Part shown: positions 23,050 through 33,905 of the stretch, one piece after another
Layout of the letters: each line of letters opens with the position of its first letter
Position numbering within the stretch: position 1 is the first letter of the stretch
NCBI RefSeq assembly: GCF_040954645.1
Contig: NC_092808.1
Span: 119,266,049 to 119,330,048, forward strand
DNA length: 64,000 nucleotides
Origin: Diabrotica undecimpunctata
Taxonomy: Eukaryota; Arthropoda; Insecta; Coleoptera; Chrysomelidae
Direction of reading: 5' to 3'
Program-made: the position numbers and the translations under genes
Notes under the pieces: model-generated
The model's input: only the letters and a program-made list of their open reading frames with translations
Told to the model about the DNA's origin: nothing
The model's database searches: none

Positions 23050-23970
23050 CTTTAAGCAAGCTTAGAGGGGATAAAAGTTTCTAATTAAGGGGCCAAAGGG
23101 GAACTCTTGGAGACCCTACTCTGATAGCATGGAACACATGTCCGCTGCAGCTAAGCTCCATAATGCTCTTTATAAAGATGCGACTTCCCAGTGGAAGTCT
23201 ATCCTCCACTGAAGAGAAGGCCCTAAGGGCTGTCTTGGTCGCTCACTTCGCAGAAAAAAAGGATAATGATACTGCTCTAGCTACGATTACGCTTCAGCGA
23301 GTGGGGGATTTTTAGAACTAAGAATGAGCCTCAGGTCGTTAAAGACAGGTGCCGGGAGAAGGCACTCGGGTTTAATCCTGAGACGACTGCTGTGGTTTTT
23401 GTTCACTCGGAGAAGGACAATCGGACCTACAAAAAAGTTTACTTTCTATGGTAAAACTGTATCGGTTTTCAAGTCAAGTATCTAGGAGTAATCCTGGATT
23501 CTAAACTTTCATGGAAGGAACATCTTGACGCTAAGGTGAAGAAGGCCGCGGCAGCTTTCTGTGCGTGCCATAGAGTTTTCGGAGTCAAATGGAGTCTACA
23601 GCCGAAAATTTTGTATTGGATGTACCAATGCATGATAAGGCCTATTCAGACGTACGAGGCCATTTTGTGGTAGCCCCAGGATAGATCAGGCTAAGACCCA
23701 GCTGCCTTACCTTCAGCATTTGGCATCCGTTGGCATCTCAGAAGACATGAGGACCACCCCCACAGCAGCGCTTGAGGCTTTGTTGAATTTACCTTCTCTA
23801 CATCTTATTGTAGAGCACGGAGCCATGATGGTAGCCTATCGTCTTAACTGCTCTAGATACTCGCTGGGAATTATCGGTTGGATAGGTCATTGTGAAATCT
23901 GGAGCAGGCCTTCGATTGTTATCCTATACTCTCTATGGTACAGTACAGCATGGTCCCCCAATTTGAGTTG
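23050..23970 (+). pseudogene. Jockey-type LINE fragment with the RT core deleted
   Basis: Two frames give MEHMSAAAKLHNALYKD and STEEKALRAVLVAHFAEKK (endonuclease-RT linker). The sequence then jumps to ALGFNPETTAVVFVHSEKD, VKYLGVILDSKLSWKEHLD, KKAAAAFCACHRVFG and QPKILYWMYQCMIRPI (RT thumb and C-terminal region), followed by QLPYLQHLASVGISEDMRT and TPTAALEALLNLPSLHLIV in the frame 23720-23971. All RT catalytic blocks are missing between about 23300 and 23340. The local base composition is less AT-rich than its surroundings, as expected for a coding relic. Confidence 0.8.
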
Positions 23971-24091
23971 AATTAAAAATATTTTCTGGCAACCTATTCT
24001 CCTAATTTTAAATATACGTTTGTATCTCACAAACTCACATTATAATAATAATGTGAGTTTAATTAACTACGTTATATCTTTGAGATCCAAG

Positions 24092-25120
24092 ATGGGGAAG
24101 AATAAAAAATGTGCCGTCACCTCTCTCTGTCGTAAAAGAGGTAGATTTTGAAAAGAATACATTTAAATGTTGTCAAACTAAGCCTAATAAAACACTTGTT
24201 TGTATATTATGTGGAAATAGTTATCACATCTCATGTGCTGTGAAAAACAAAGTGAAATTCTTAAGATAGAGGATTCAAGTGTAATTTTTTGCCAAAATAG
24301 TGATGGACAACCCATTGAATCATCTAGTTTCGGCTGGTAGCCGAAAAAGATGATAAGTATAATTTATTATCAAATAACAATAATCTATTAAAATCAAATA
24401 ATGAACATTTTCTAGAAAAATTAAATTCATTCAAATCAGAAATAACCAGAACCTGAATCTCACAAAAACCCAACATAACTGTTAATGAGGGTTTAATAAA
24501 AACTTAGGTAATGAAGATAAGACGGCCAGTGACCAGTTAATAAATTCTAAATACAAAACAAATAATGAAACTGACTCAAATAAAAATTTTAATGAGATGT
24601 TGAAAGGAATTCCAATATACAGGGCATTTCAAAAATTACTACACACGAATTAAATGCACAATTAATGGAATTTCAAATCAAACAAACATGTGACTACATT
24701 ACAAATTTAACTTTTAAAAATAAGGAAAGCACAAATATGAATCTTAATCATATTACAACGGGAAGTTTAGAGAATAAAACGAACGATGAAGGATATCAGA
24801 TTGTGACAAAAAGACGCAAGAAAATAATGGGAACTGGAATTGGTGATAAGGATTTCCATGGAAAATCCGAAAAACCAGACAAAAAATTGTGGCTATTCAT
24901 CTCAAAAATTCTGGATAGTGTAAATGTGGACCACATTAAGAGTTTCATAATAACTAAGACAAACTGTGAGGATATACAAGTAAAATTTTTACTATCTAAC
25001 CATAAAAGAAGGGATAATCAATGTTTTATGATAGATGTACTACCTGACATATGGAAAGAAATTTACAACCCTGCTTTTTGGCCAAAAACAATTGGCATTG
25101 ATCGAGAACATCACAATTGA
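24092..25120 (+). pseudogene. ORF1 of a Jockey/CR1-like LINE (zinc-finger gag-like protein)
   Basis: An ATG at 24092 opens MGKNKKCAVTSLCRKRG and shifts frame near 24150. A cysteine cluster KCCQTKPNK..CILCGNSYHISCA (about 24165-24240) resembles the PHD-like finger of such ORF1 proteins. Stops and frame changes follow until 24665, where a 151-codon frame runs to the stop at 25118. It ends KLWLFISKILDSVN and FMIDVLPDIWKEIYNPAFWP, a C-terminal FWP block common in arthropod ORF1 proteins. ORF1 packages element RNA in related elements. ORF2 follows about 110 bp downstream on the same strand. Confidence 0.75.
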
Positions 25121-25229
25121 GGTTTGTCAACTGGAGAAGATAGACCAGACTCTTTTTTAGTCAAGTAACTCCAATAGAAACGTTACTTTTATCATCACCA
25201 GACAGTTGTTTAAAAATATTGAAACTAAA

Positions 25230-27782
25230 TGCTTAATCTTTGTCAAAGAAGTTACTCAAACTTGAAGTCTTAACATTGCAAGAAACACCTGATATAATTT
25301 GTCTATCAGAACATTGGTGTATTAAAGAAAACATCCAATTTATGACCCTGAATGGATACATCATCGCCTCTTATTTTTGTCGAAAGTTCCATATCCATGG
25401 AGGATCCATCATATACATCAAAGCTGATATTAAATTCAAAACTAAATTAGATGTCTCTAACTTTAGCGAAAAAATGGTGTGTGAGTGCTGTGCGATTTCT
25501 CTGTTTATAGGCAATAGAAAAAATTGTGTTATTAGTGTTTATGGTTCGCCATCAGGAGAAGTTCAGAGTTTTCTGTGTAAATTACATAATATATTAGAGC
25601 TATGCAGTTAGTCATATCATGATATTTATATTTGTGGGAATCTAAACATTAATTGTCTTGTCATGTCTAATACTAAGCAATCTTTTAACGAGTTTTTAGT
25701 AAGTTATAATCTGAGATTCACGTCTGAGGTTCCTACAAGAGCTTTCGTAGATAAAGTGAGCAAAACATCATCTACAAAATTGGACTACATATTGACAAAT
25801 ATCGAACCACATCTTTATAAATCAAATGTTTTCGAGGGACACTTCAGTGATCATAAAGTATTCTCACTTAGTGTAAATTTGCAAGCCAATAAAGTATCGA
25901 AAAAAAAAAAATAAAAAAAACCTCATTAGTTACAGAGATATGTCAGATGAAAATATGTTGATGTTTAAAGCAGGGATTTCTTCTACAGTTTTTAATGAAA
26001 TTTATTCACAATTGAATGCTGAATATGCCACAAATTCATTTGTTAGCATTTAAGATTACAATCTAAGTTTATATCGTCCAATAAAAACATGGTATAAAGC
26101 ACACAAAACAAATAAGGCTACATGGGTAACAAATGAGGTAAGACACGCTAGTGAAAAACTAAAAAATCTACACAGGATAGCAAAAAATATAGTGAGTCTC
26201 GAGTCTCAAGATACCTATAAACAGGCAAAAAAAGAATATAATTCTCTATTAATAAATACTAAAAAAAACTTTCATAGTGACTTAATTAATCACTCTTACA
26301 ATATACCAAAAACAATTTGGAATTTAGTAAACACTGAAACCGGTAGGTAAAAGAACAGGTCCGATATTATTCTACATGATGATAATAAAATTCTTTTCAA
26401 GTTTTGTGATATTGCTAATTCGTTTGCCTCATATTTTGCTACAATTACAGAATACAATCTTCAAACTTATTTTGGCACATCTTTGCGTTCTTTTTGTACT
26501 ACCTCAAAAATGTGTAACAAAACATTTTTCTTTTTACCCGTAACTCCAATTGAAACAAAAAATACAATCGATCAATTAAAAATTACGCCTAGTACTGGCA
26601 TTGATAACATATCTGTAAAAATAATAAAGCTGATAAGTGATCATATATTGATTCCTTTAACCTATTTATTTAGTTAATCTCTCAATATCAACCAGTCAAT
26701 TTATCCATATTTAAAATGGCAAAAATTATTCCAATATTCAAAATGAATGACCCTCATGATATTTCAAGTTATAGACCAGTATCTGTCCTTAGCATAATTT
26801 CCAAAGTAATAGAGAAGGTTGTATACAACAAAATGTTAAATTTTATAGAAGATACAATTTATTAACTCCAAACAAACACGGCTTTAGATCAAAATATTCA
26901 ACACTCACGGCTGCATGCAGCTCGTTTGAACGTATTTATGATGAATTATATAAAATAAACCATGTGACAGGACTATTTTTTGATCTATCACGAGCTTTTG
27001 ACTGCTTAGACATAATATTTATTCGCAATAAATTATATAACAGATATTTCTAGAATGGTTAAAAATTTTTTTAAGTGACAGGAAGAGTATTGTTAACATG
27101 AAAGAATTATGCTCAGAACCATACACGGAAAATAAAGGAGTACTATAGGGATCTGTGCTGTGACCATTATTATTCCTAATTTTTATTAACGACCTACCAG
27201 ATCACATACGGGCACTTTTAATATCAATGTTTGCTGATGATACCTCGTTAATAGTCTCTGCACTTACACTCGAGGAATTAAAAATAAGAATGAAGACTGT
27301 TGTTAACTGCTTTATACGCTGGTGTAATACCAACAGACTAATATTAAACATTGACAAGACGGAAATGATTTATTTTCATTCATACAACTCATCTACCTAT
27401 GACTATATCTTAACCACCCATGATAGAAACAATATGTTATCTTCCACTCAATCTACATACAAAGTTTTTGGGTGTATTCATTGATTGTAATCTCTAATGG
27501 TCAGAGCAAGTGAATTCAGTGAACATGAAATTGAATAAAGCTTTTTATGCTATATCTAGAATTAAAAACACACTAACCATCACGGCATTGATGAACGTTT
27601 ATTATAGCCATGCTTACAGCCACATGTGGTATAATATAATTTTGTAGGGAAACTCATTAGATAATAACAAAGTGTTCATTACCCCAAAAAAAAATTTTCT
27701 GTAAAATTTTTAATTTGGATTATCAACAATCTTATAAACCAATTTTTATTAAACATCAAAATTTAACTTTCTCCTGCCTATA
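25230..27782 (+). pseudogene. ORF2 of the same LINE: endonuclease and reverse transcriptase, first part
   Basis: The endonuclease domain reads KLLKLEVLTLQETPDIICL, SEHWCIKEN, ISVYGSPSGEVQSF, ICGNLNIN (usual Asp changed to Asn), KLDYILTN and FSDHKVFSL up to about 25900. The RT region includes LKITPSTGIDNISVKII (26570), WQKLF with PVSVLSIISKVIEKVV, FFDLSRAFDCLDI, FLSDRKSIVNM and SMFADDTSLIVSA (catalytic FADD, 27220). The thumb runs TKTEM-like IDKTEMIYFHS to about 27770. Stops and frame changes lie at 25610, 25912, 26350 and elsewhere. A Penelope copy interrupts the frame at 27791, and the C terminus continues at 28623. Confidence 0.85.
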
Positions 27783-27791
27783 TATCTATAA
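27783..27791 (+). repeat. Target-site duplication of the Penelope insertion, left copy
   Basis: TATCTATAA, repeated at 28614-28622. Confidence 0.65.
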
Positions 27792-28613
27792 TTACTATTT
27801 AAATGGGAATAAGCCACAATTAAAGGTTAAAATACGTTTATTGACGTTTCAATTTCCACTTCGGAAATCGTTCTCAAAATACAAACATTAGTAAATCAAA
27901 CAAATTTTAATTTTTTTTGTTACTTAGTGAAATATTCTTATTATTGTTACCCATATTGAAAAAGGAAGTTATTAAAAGGAAAATACCAGTATTGGTATGT
28001 CAGTAACATATAGAGAATACATCATTTATGTTTTTTAAATAACAAACATATAAAATCGGAATTTGGTGTTTATTGAAGGTAAACTAAATGTACGATCAAA
28101 TACTTGTCGGGATCAAATACCATGTCGGGATAGTATTATGAGGTTTTTTCCTGGTTTTTCCCTCATAATTTACTATGGAATCACTAACAGGAGAATTTTA
28201 CTGTCATCATGGCATGTATTTGTCTTTTTAAAGACGAATTACATGTTATGATCTTTTCTGACGGATATTCTCAAGTTAAAGTTGATTTCATGTAATCGAA
28301 TGAACTATCTTATAAGTAAAGTCGTCCCAGGAATGCAACTCAACAATATTGGCAACATCATTTTAAAGTCGTGTACTTTAAAATGTATAATGTATGTCTG
28401 AATTGTCAATAAATTATTAGAAGAATTTTTCACTAAGTAACAAAAAACAAAATTTGTTTAATTTACTAATGTTTGTATTTTGAGAACGATTTCCGAAGTG
28501 GAAATTGAAACGTCAATAAACGTATTTTTGCCTTTAATTGTGGCTTATTCCCATTTAAATAGTAATTAATTTAAAATGCCACAAGAAAAAGCTTCAGAAC
28601 AATATTATATAGG
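27792..28613 (+). mobile_element. Truncated Penelope-like element with inverted ends, inserted in LINE ORF2
   Basis: The right part (27960-28613) is a close copy of 9280-9919, the Penelope 3' noncoding region. The left part (27792 to about 27945) is the inverted complement of 28425-28585: TTTAAATGGGAATAAGCCAC on the left answers GTGGCTTATTCCCATTTAAA on the right. An inverted partial copy at the 5' end is a known Penelope arrangement. No protein is encoded. The surrounding LINE frame resumes directly after the duplicated TATCTATAA, which fixes the boundaries. Confidence 0.8.
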
Positions 28614-28622
28614 TATCTATAA
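28614..28622 (+). repeat. Target-site duplication of the Penelope insertion, right copy
   Basis: TATCTATAA, identical to 27783-27791. Confidence 0.65.
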
Positions 28623-28824
28623 ATGTTTACTTTATGTAAAAGAGGAAATTAATACATTTCCAGTAAATTCAGGCAATCACTATTACAGTACAAGAAGTGC
28701 TGAATCTTTACGAGTTCCTAAACACAGAACATCCAAATTTCAAAATTGCTTCAGATATTATGTACTGACCTTAAACAATTATTTGCCAAAAACTGTGAAA
28801 GAAATACCACTTTCCTCTAAATAA
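28614..28824 (+). pseudogene. ORF2 C terminus of the interrupted LINE
   Basis: The frame reads IYKCLLYVKEEINTF, NHYYSTRSAESLRVPKHRTS, FRYYVLTLNNYLPKTVKEI and stops at 28822. The YSTRSAESLRVPKHR pattern is the usual C-terminal signature of Jockey/CR1-like ORF2. Joined to TFSCLYIY at 27782, it restores one frame across the Penelope insertion. Confidence 0.8.
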
Positions 28825-29066
28825 AAAAAAATGTTAAAGATATACTCTTAAGAAAAGCATATTATTCTATAAATGAATATATTGAGGACAAACTGCAGTA
28901 GCTTCATATTTTACTTATAAAAATGTTATTTTATATATTTTATGTTTTGTCAATTTTGTTACAGTGTAAATATTGTATTATGCACATTAATGTTTTTTAT
29001 ACTGAATTATGTAGTGACGTATCCTATACGTTTATTTTGAATGCCTTAAAGGATCAATAAAGTATG
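28825..29066 (+). mobile_element. 3' untranslated region and tail of the LINE
   Basis: A noncoding AT-rich stretch ending GGATCAATAAAGTATGACTA followed by a short TGACTA repeat. It carries an AATAAA signal at 29055-29060, a usual 3' end for Jockey-like elements. Confidence 0.6.
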
Positions 29067-29450
29067 ACTATGACTATACACGTAGTGATCATGCAATGGG
29101 ATCTTAGACTAAGACATTTGTTACAGGAACCATAGATTACCAATAATGAAATTATTTAGAATCTCAAAATTGTAAATATTGTATTAATACTGTCATAAAT
29201 CACGGTATTTTCACTCTGTAGTAAGCGTTCTTCTGAGAGAACGGTTCATTAGTGTTGAGTCAGCGAACTACAGGGTAACATAAATTTTAGATATACATAT
29301 TCATAAAAACAAAGCAAACCCATCAAATCACAGTGAGACTAAATATCTTAAAACATTACAATAAAAATTCTATGTCATGAATATGATTATCAAGCACAGC
29401 GCTTTTCTATCTTATTTTAGAACTCCAGTCCAAATTATTTTATTCTAACT
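29067..29450. other. No gene recognised
   Basis: A short motif GTAGTGATC..GGGATCTTA at 29085-29108 recurs at 33287-33312. Nothing else is assignable. Confidence 0.35.
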
Positions 29451-29539
29451 TTTAGGGGAATGGGAGTTCAATAGTAAATTTAAAATCACGACTGAACTCC
29501 GCCGCCGCGTTAGCCGCCATTTTGAATTAAAAGGAGAAT

Positions 29540-29820
29540 CGTTTTTGCTCAATATCTCATTTTCAACTTTTTACAAAAAGGTAAGGACTAAAATTTTTTC
29601 CTGCAGTCGATATTTTCTGATATATGGAAAAAAAATTAAAAAAGCATAATTATTGAATTAGGTATCTTGTTTATTAAAAACTTTACGACATAAAAGTACT
29701 TAAACAAAAATAAAGAGAATTTTATACAATTTAGATCTCTTTTATTTGTTTGCTAAAATCAATATTTAATGTCGTAATTATGCAGTAAAGGTGCGAGCGT
29801 AAGACCTTGCGCGGATTAAT
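29540..29820 (+). repeat. Dispersed repeat, plus-strand copy
   Basis: Starts CAATATCTCATTTTCAACTT and ends TAAAGGTGCGAGCGTAAGA. The end part (29710-29815: TTTTATACAATTT, CTAAAATCAATATTTAA, TAAAGGTGCGAGCG) is repeated inverted at 30570-30681. The start is repeated in the same orientation at 29846-29890, and a partial direct copy occurs at 30160-30320. Family unknown. Confidence 0.55.
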
Positions 29821-29889
29821 TTTATTGAAATCATTTTTGTTCAATATCTCGTCCATTTTCAACTTTTTGACAAAATGGCAAGGAATTAA

Positions 29890-30120
29890 ATTGTTAGGCG
29901 AGATGAAGATGCAGCGATCAGAAAAATTTTCAACCGAAGAGGACCAGTGGGTAGACGAGCCAAAGGAAGACCAAAACTTAGGTATCAAGATAACATAGAG
30001 GATGATCTAAAATCCATCGGAGGTAAAGCTTGGAGAAGAGTTACCAGAGACAGGGGCGAATGGAAGATTGTTCTAAAGAAGGCTTTGGTTCATAACGAGT
30101 TGTAATGCCACTGATGATGA
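29890..30120 (+). pseudogene. LINE 3' end fragment (C-terminal block only)
   Basis: The frame reads RREDEDAAIRKIFNRRGP, GRPKLRYQDNIEDDLKSI, AWRRVTRDRGEWKIVLKKAL and ends in a stop at about 30103, followed by a TGATGATGAA tail. This is the last 70 residues of a LINE polymerase protein, a severe 5' truncation. Confidence 0.7.
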
Positions 30121-30569
30121 ATTACGATTTCCTACAATGTTTTCTACAATTTTTTTTACAAAGTTAAGGAAGAAAATAGTGACTAAATATAATTATTAAA
30201 TATTCTCGTTTAATAATAATTTTACGATATAAATTAACAAAAATAAAAATAAAGAGAAATGCATTTTACACAACTTTGATTTTTTGTGATATAATTAACA
30301 TCAATATTTAACATCCTTTACCTATAACAAGCCTAACGAGACACAAGCGATTATTGAACCCTAGAAGCTAAAGCCATCAGCAGCAGGCCATAAACATGCA
30401 CTTATTTGTTTCGTGAACATAGGCCCAGTTTTCTATGGATGTTATTCAGAGTAGACGTACTGCAATCAAAATGGAGCAATGGTTTGTGTCTGAAGAAGCT
30501 ACAACCGAAAATAATGTATGTTAAAAAATCTTATGAGTATGAGTATGAAATAAAATGAGTATGGTCATG
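30121..30569. other. Partial repeat copy, no gene
   Basis: 30160-30320 resembles 29580-29770 (GTGACTAAATATAATTATT, TTTTACGATATAAA, AATAAAGAGAAA). The rest is anonymous. Confidence 0.4.
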
Positions 30570-30681
30570 CATCAAAAGATCTTACTCTCGCGCCTTTACC
30601 GTGTACTTACGACCTTTAATATTGATTTTAACAAAAAAAAAAATGAAGAGATGAAAATTGTATAAAATATAATTTTGTCTG
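30570..30681 (-). repeat. Dispersed repeat, minus-strand copy
   Basis: Complement of the end of the repeat at 29710-29820 (TACAATTTTCATCTCTTC, TTAAAATCAATATTAAAGG, GGCGCGAGAGTAAGATC). A LINE is inserted at its outer edge. Confidence 0.5.
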
Positions 30682-30693
30682 AAATTTAAAAAG
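30682..30693 (+). repeat. LINE target-site duplication, left copy
   Basis: AAATTTAAAAAG, repeated at 31415-31426 around the minus-strand LINE. Confidence 0.65.
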
Positions 30694-31414
30694 TTTTCTT
30701 CTTCTTCTTTATAAGCAATTCTGCTTGTTCATTGGCGGCTTAATACTTCTATGGAAGGTTGTCACTCCATCTTTTGCGCGGTCGTCTGATACTTATATTG
30801 CCGATTGGTGATTTATCTCTGTTTTGCCATATACTGTTATTAAGACATCCTGCCAGTCTCTTTGCTTTTTGTATTTAATCTTTCACTTCTTTGTCCAGGT
30901 CTCCATAGCTAGACAGTGTAATTTCTACGTATTTTATTTCCATTACTTGTTCAATACTTATGCCGTCAATTTCTATTTTACATCTGGTTGGGTCTTTGCT
31001 GACTAATGTTGTTTTAGTTTTCTAAGATGAGATTGTTATATTAAATTCTTTTGCTCTTGTGTTAAATCTGTGGACCAGCCTTTGCAGACTATCTTAAACT
31101 ATTAATATTGCGTCGTTTGCATAACAAAGTATTTTTATTTCTTTTTTTCTCCTTTCTGTATCCTCTTCCTTTGTTAACTTAACCAATGAATCCCCTTGTC
31201 TTATTCCGCTGTCTATTTCTATAGGTTCTGTAAGTTGTACATCCATTCTGACTTCCATTTTGTTGTTTTGGTAGATGTTTTCGATAGTTTTTATAATATT
31301 TAGGGGAACTTCTCTATTATACAGAAGATGGATTAGATCTTTGAGTCGTACTCTGCCAAACGCTTTCTTTAGATAAATTAGACAGAGAAATGCTGATCTA
31401 TTATACTTTAGTGA
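30694..31414 (-). pseudogene. LINE reverse transcriptase with two internal deletions
   Basis: Minus strand from 31390: FLCLIYLKKAFGRVRLKDLI, LLYNREVPLNIIKTIENIY, IEIDSGIRQGDSL, then a jump over the SPLLFN region to EIKILCYANDAILIV (31094; catalytic YADD changed to YAND). It continues SLQRLVHRFNTRAKEFNI, EQVMEIKYVEITLSSYGDL, RLAGCLNNSIWQNRDKSP, then a second jump to IRRPRKRWSDNLP. The 3' end has a GAAGAAGAAGAA tail (complement at 30696-30709). 12-bp duplications flank it. It cannot be active. Confidence 0.82.
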
Positions 31415-31426
31415 AAATTTAAAAAG
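31415..31426 (+). repeat. LINE target-site duplication, right copy
   Basis: AAATTTAAAAAG, identical to 30682-30693. Confidence 0.65.
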
Positions 31427-32540
31427 TAAACGGGAGAAATCAAACATTATGCTTTATTACCATTTTCCCCTTTAACTAAAAGATATCAACCTCCCGAAAA
31501 GTTATAAAAAAGATATCGTAGGAAATCGCATTGGCAACAATTTGAAAATAAGAGCCATCTAGCATTATATGGCAAAATTCAGTCGCGATTTTAAATTACA
31601 CTACTATTTAACCCTTCTAATAGGTACTTCCAAAGGACATATGAGGAGGAGGAAACCTGGGTTGGGCCTTAATGCAATCGAGCCAAATGAGGGACTTGCC
31701 CTCAAAGAGACTTTTGTAGCTTTCTGTGATGCCACAAGATTAATAAAGGATTAGAAGCTCGGAACGGCAGAAATAGCTCATATTTCGAGCCCCTTCTGAT
31801 TATAGCAGATATGGGAGTCCGAAACAGCCTGCACCCCAGAAACGCCATGGGCTAGATCCAGTCGGCCTAGTCCGTATAATAGGGGTGATACAATGGGTCT
31901 TAGAAGGTCTAGGTATTTAAAGGGCTCTCAAATGGGCTCTGCTCCTATTTTCCATAACCATAACCCCAAAATCCCCTCTAATAAATAGAATAAAAAAATG
32001 TTGGGGGTAGCTCATCATGCAAGGCCAACTAACATCCTGACTGAACTATAGCAAAAGATTTCAAATTGACCTTTTGTTCTTGCGTCACAAATACACTTAG
32101 CAAACATGTCAAAGATATACTTGGTTTTTTAACTGACCTTATCGACTGACAAATACCAATTCCAATAAGAATATATGACGAAAAACTCCTTAGTAAAAGT
32201 TTAACTTACTGAGATAAATGTTAAAATACAAAGATGTCAATTACATTATTCCAGTCTATGTATATTATGCCCACAATAGCTGATTAACCTGTCTTGTCCT
32301 TAAATGAATTTTACAAAGGTTAATTTGGAAAACAATTACGGACTCAACACAACCTCTTAGGTGTTTGTTACCAAAACTCCTACAAAACTTTTACCCCTTC
32401 TTTGAAACCATGTAATTACAAATTAAACACATGGGGGCAAGAAGAGTATATATTATTTATTATAAGTATTTGCATTGATCGGATATGTTAGTTTGTTTCT
32501 TGTAATAAACAAAATTTTAAAAATTATTCGGTATAATTAT
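31427..32540. other. No gene recognised; a less AT-rich island at 31640-31990
   Basis: The island has the conceptual peptides LKETFVAFCDATRLIKD and KLGTAEIAHISSP, interrupted by stops. They look like a repeat-derived relic, but I cannot name the family. The rest is anonymous AT-rich DNA. Confidence 0.35.
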
Positions 32541-32544
32541 GACT

Positions 32545-33285
32545 TTTAAAAAAGTGTAACTTATTCCCATTTGATTTTAATAAAATGTGAAATCAGTGAG
32601 TAATGAACAATGGTCTTTGGTGTTTTATTTATTATAATACATAATTTAACAATAAAACATTAAAAACTTTTGTTTTCAATACTTCCACAAAATTTATTTC
32701 AATTATTGTCACTACAGCTGTTTCGGTCAGAGTGCCTTTATCAAGTGATCTATTTTTGTGTATACACTTTATAGTCTTTAACTGAATAACTTAAGGAGGG
32801 GAGAACTGTTTGTCTCAAGTTAGTCATTCAGAATTATGCCTGTATTTTTTAAATTATTGATTTGCATATATTCTAATAAAGATAGCTTAAGGCCTTTAGT
32901 TTGGATGTGAAGAATTTGAAATTCGTCATAAAAAGGATGATTATGGTCTAAAAGGTAAAGTGCGTACGTAAAATCTGTTTTTCTATTATTGAAAGCCCTT
33001 TTATGTTCTACTATAAGTTTGATAAAACTTCTATCAGTTTGACCGATGTAAGTTTTTGGGTAGTGGCCACATTTCATTTTTTTTTCTTTTGGCTCTTATT
33101 GTTCTTAATATATTTGCCAAGTTGTTATTTATTCTAAAAGTTGGTATTATTTCTTTCTATATTATGTGTTTGGCTATTTTTGTTGATATCTTGCCTGTAT
33201 ATATAACCGAGCAGAATTTAATGGGTTTTTTCTCTGGTGGTGAAAAAACTAATTTCACGGCCTTAAGTAAGACTTATGAGACATG
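32545..33285 (-). pseudogene. Third Penelope-like fragment: RT end, GIY-YIG domain and 3' end
   Basis: From about 33240 leftwards: KPIKFCSVIYTGKISTKIAK and IIPTFRINNNLANIL (end of the RT region), then in the frame 32820-33077 MKCGHYPKTYIGQTDRSFI, VEHKRAFNNRK, YALYLLDHNHPFYDEF and KGLKLSLLEYMQINN. TYIGQTDRS is the YIG half of the GIY-YIG motif, and the Glu of LLEYMQIN corresponds to the catalytic Glu position. The noncoding 3' part on the minus strand includes CTTGATAAAGGCACTCTGAC and CGAAACAGCTGTAGTGACAA (32710-32745), typical of these elements. One stop (after AKHII) is seen. The lineage differs from both other fragments. Confidence 0.85.
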
Positions 33286-33334
33286 AATGTAGTGATCCCG
33301 CAGTGGGATCTTATATTATTACTATCAAATCTTT

Positions 33335-33590
33335 AAAAGGCGGGTCATTTAGCAAGACGCACGGACAATAGATGGTCCAGAAATAAATTACACTGTAGCA
33401 TCTCAGAGGCATCAAGAGATCAAGACGACGCAAGGTCCAAACTTAAGATGAAACTATTACATAATGAAACAAGCAGAGACAACATTGTACAGACAAGAGT
33501 AGACAATCGTAAGTAGAAATGTAAAAATACTATATAACTGATAGTCGATAAAATACGCTGAAAATGATGATGATGACAATGTATATATAT
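33335..33590 (+). pseudogene. Degenerate LINE 3' end
   Basis: The frame begins AGHLARRTDNRWSRNKLHC and EASRDQDDARSK, matching the WAGHVARR..DNRW block of LINE C termini. It ends with a GATGATGATGACAATG tail next to a short (TA) run at 33584-33596. Very short and mutated. Confidence 0.6.
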
Positions 33591-33774
33591 ATATATACTT
33601 ACTTAATGTCGATTTAAAAATATGAAACTGCCAGAATATTCGCTGGTTTTGAAAAATATATCTTATTAAAAGCTACCATTCTTAGCAACAATAAACGAAG
33701 TGAAGTGAGTTTCCATACTATAGATCATCACTTTGCACTACACAGCAACAGCATTCTGCACTAATTACATACTT

Positions 33775-33905
33775 TTCTTTTCTTTAATTGTCATCTTCGG
33801 CCTAAAAATATCCTTTATCTTTCAAAGTGCATCCCAAGTTAGGTTAGTTATTCTGTTGAGGTCGATTTTTTGGTTGTCTCGACTTGTTCTGATCTCATGG
33901 CCATA
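33775..33905 (-). pseudogene. Small LINE RT fragment
   Basis: The minus strand reads YGHEIRTSRDNQKIDLNR and ITNLTWDAL, matching the YLG..I...NQ..E..RRI.LAW block between RT palm and thumb in LINEs. It abuts the GAA-rich tail of the next LINE, which probably inserted here. Confidence 0.55.
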
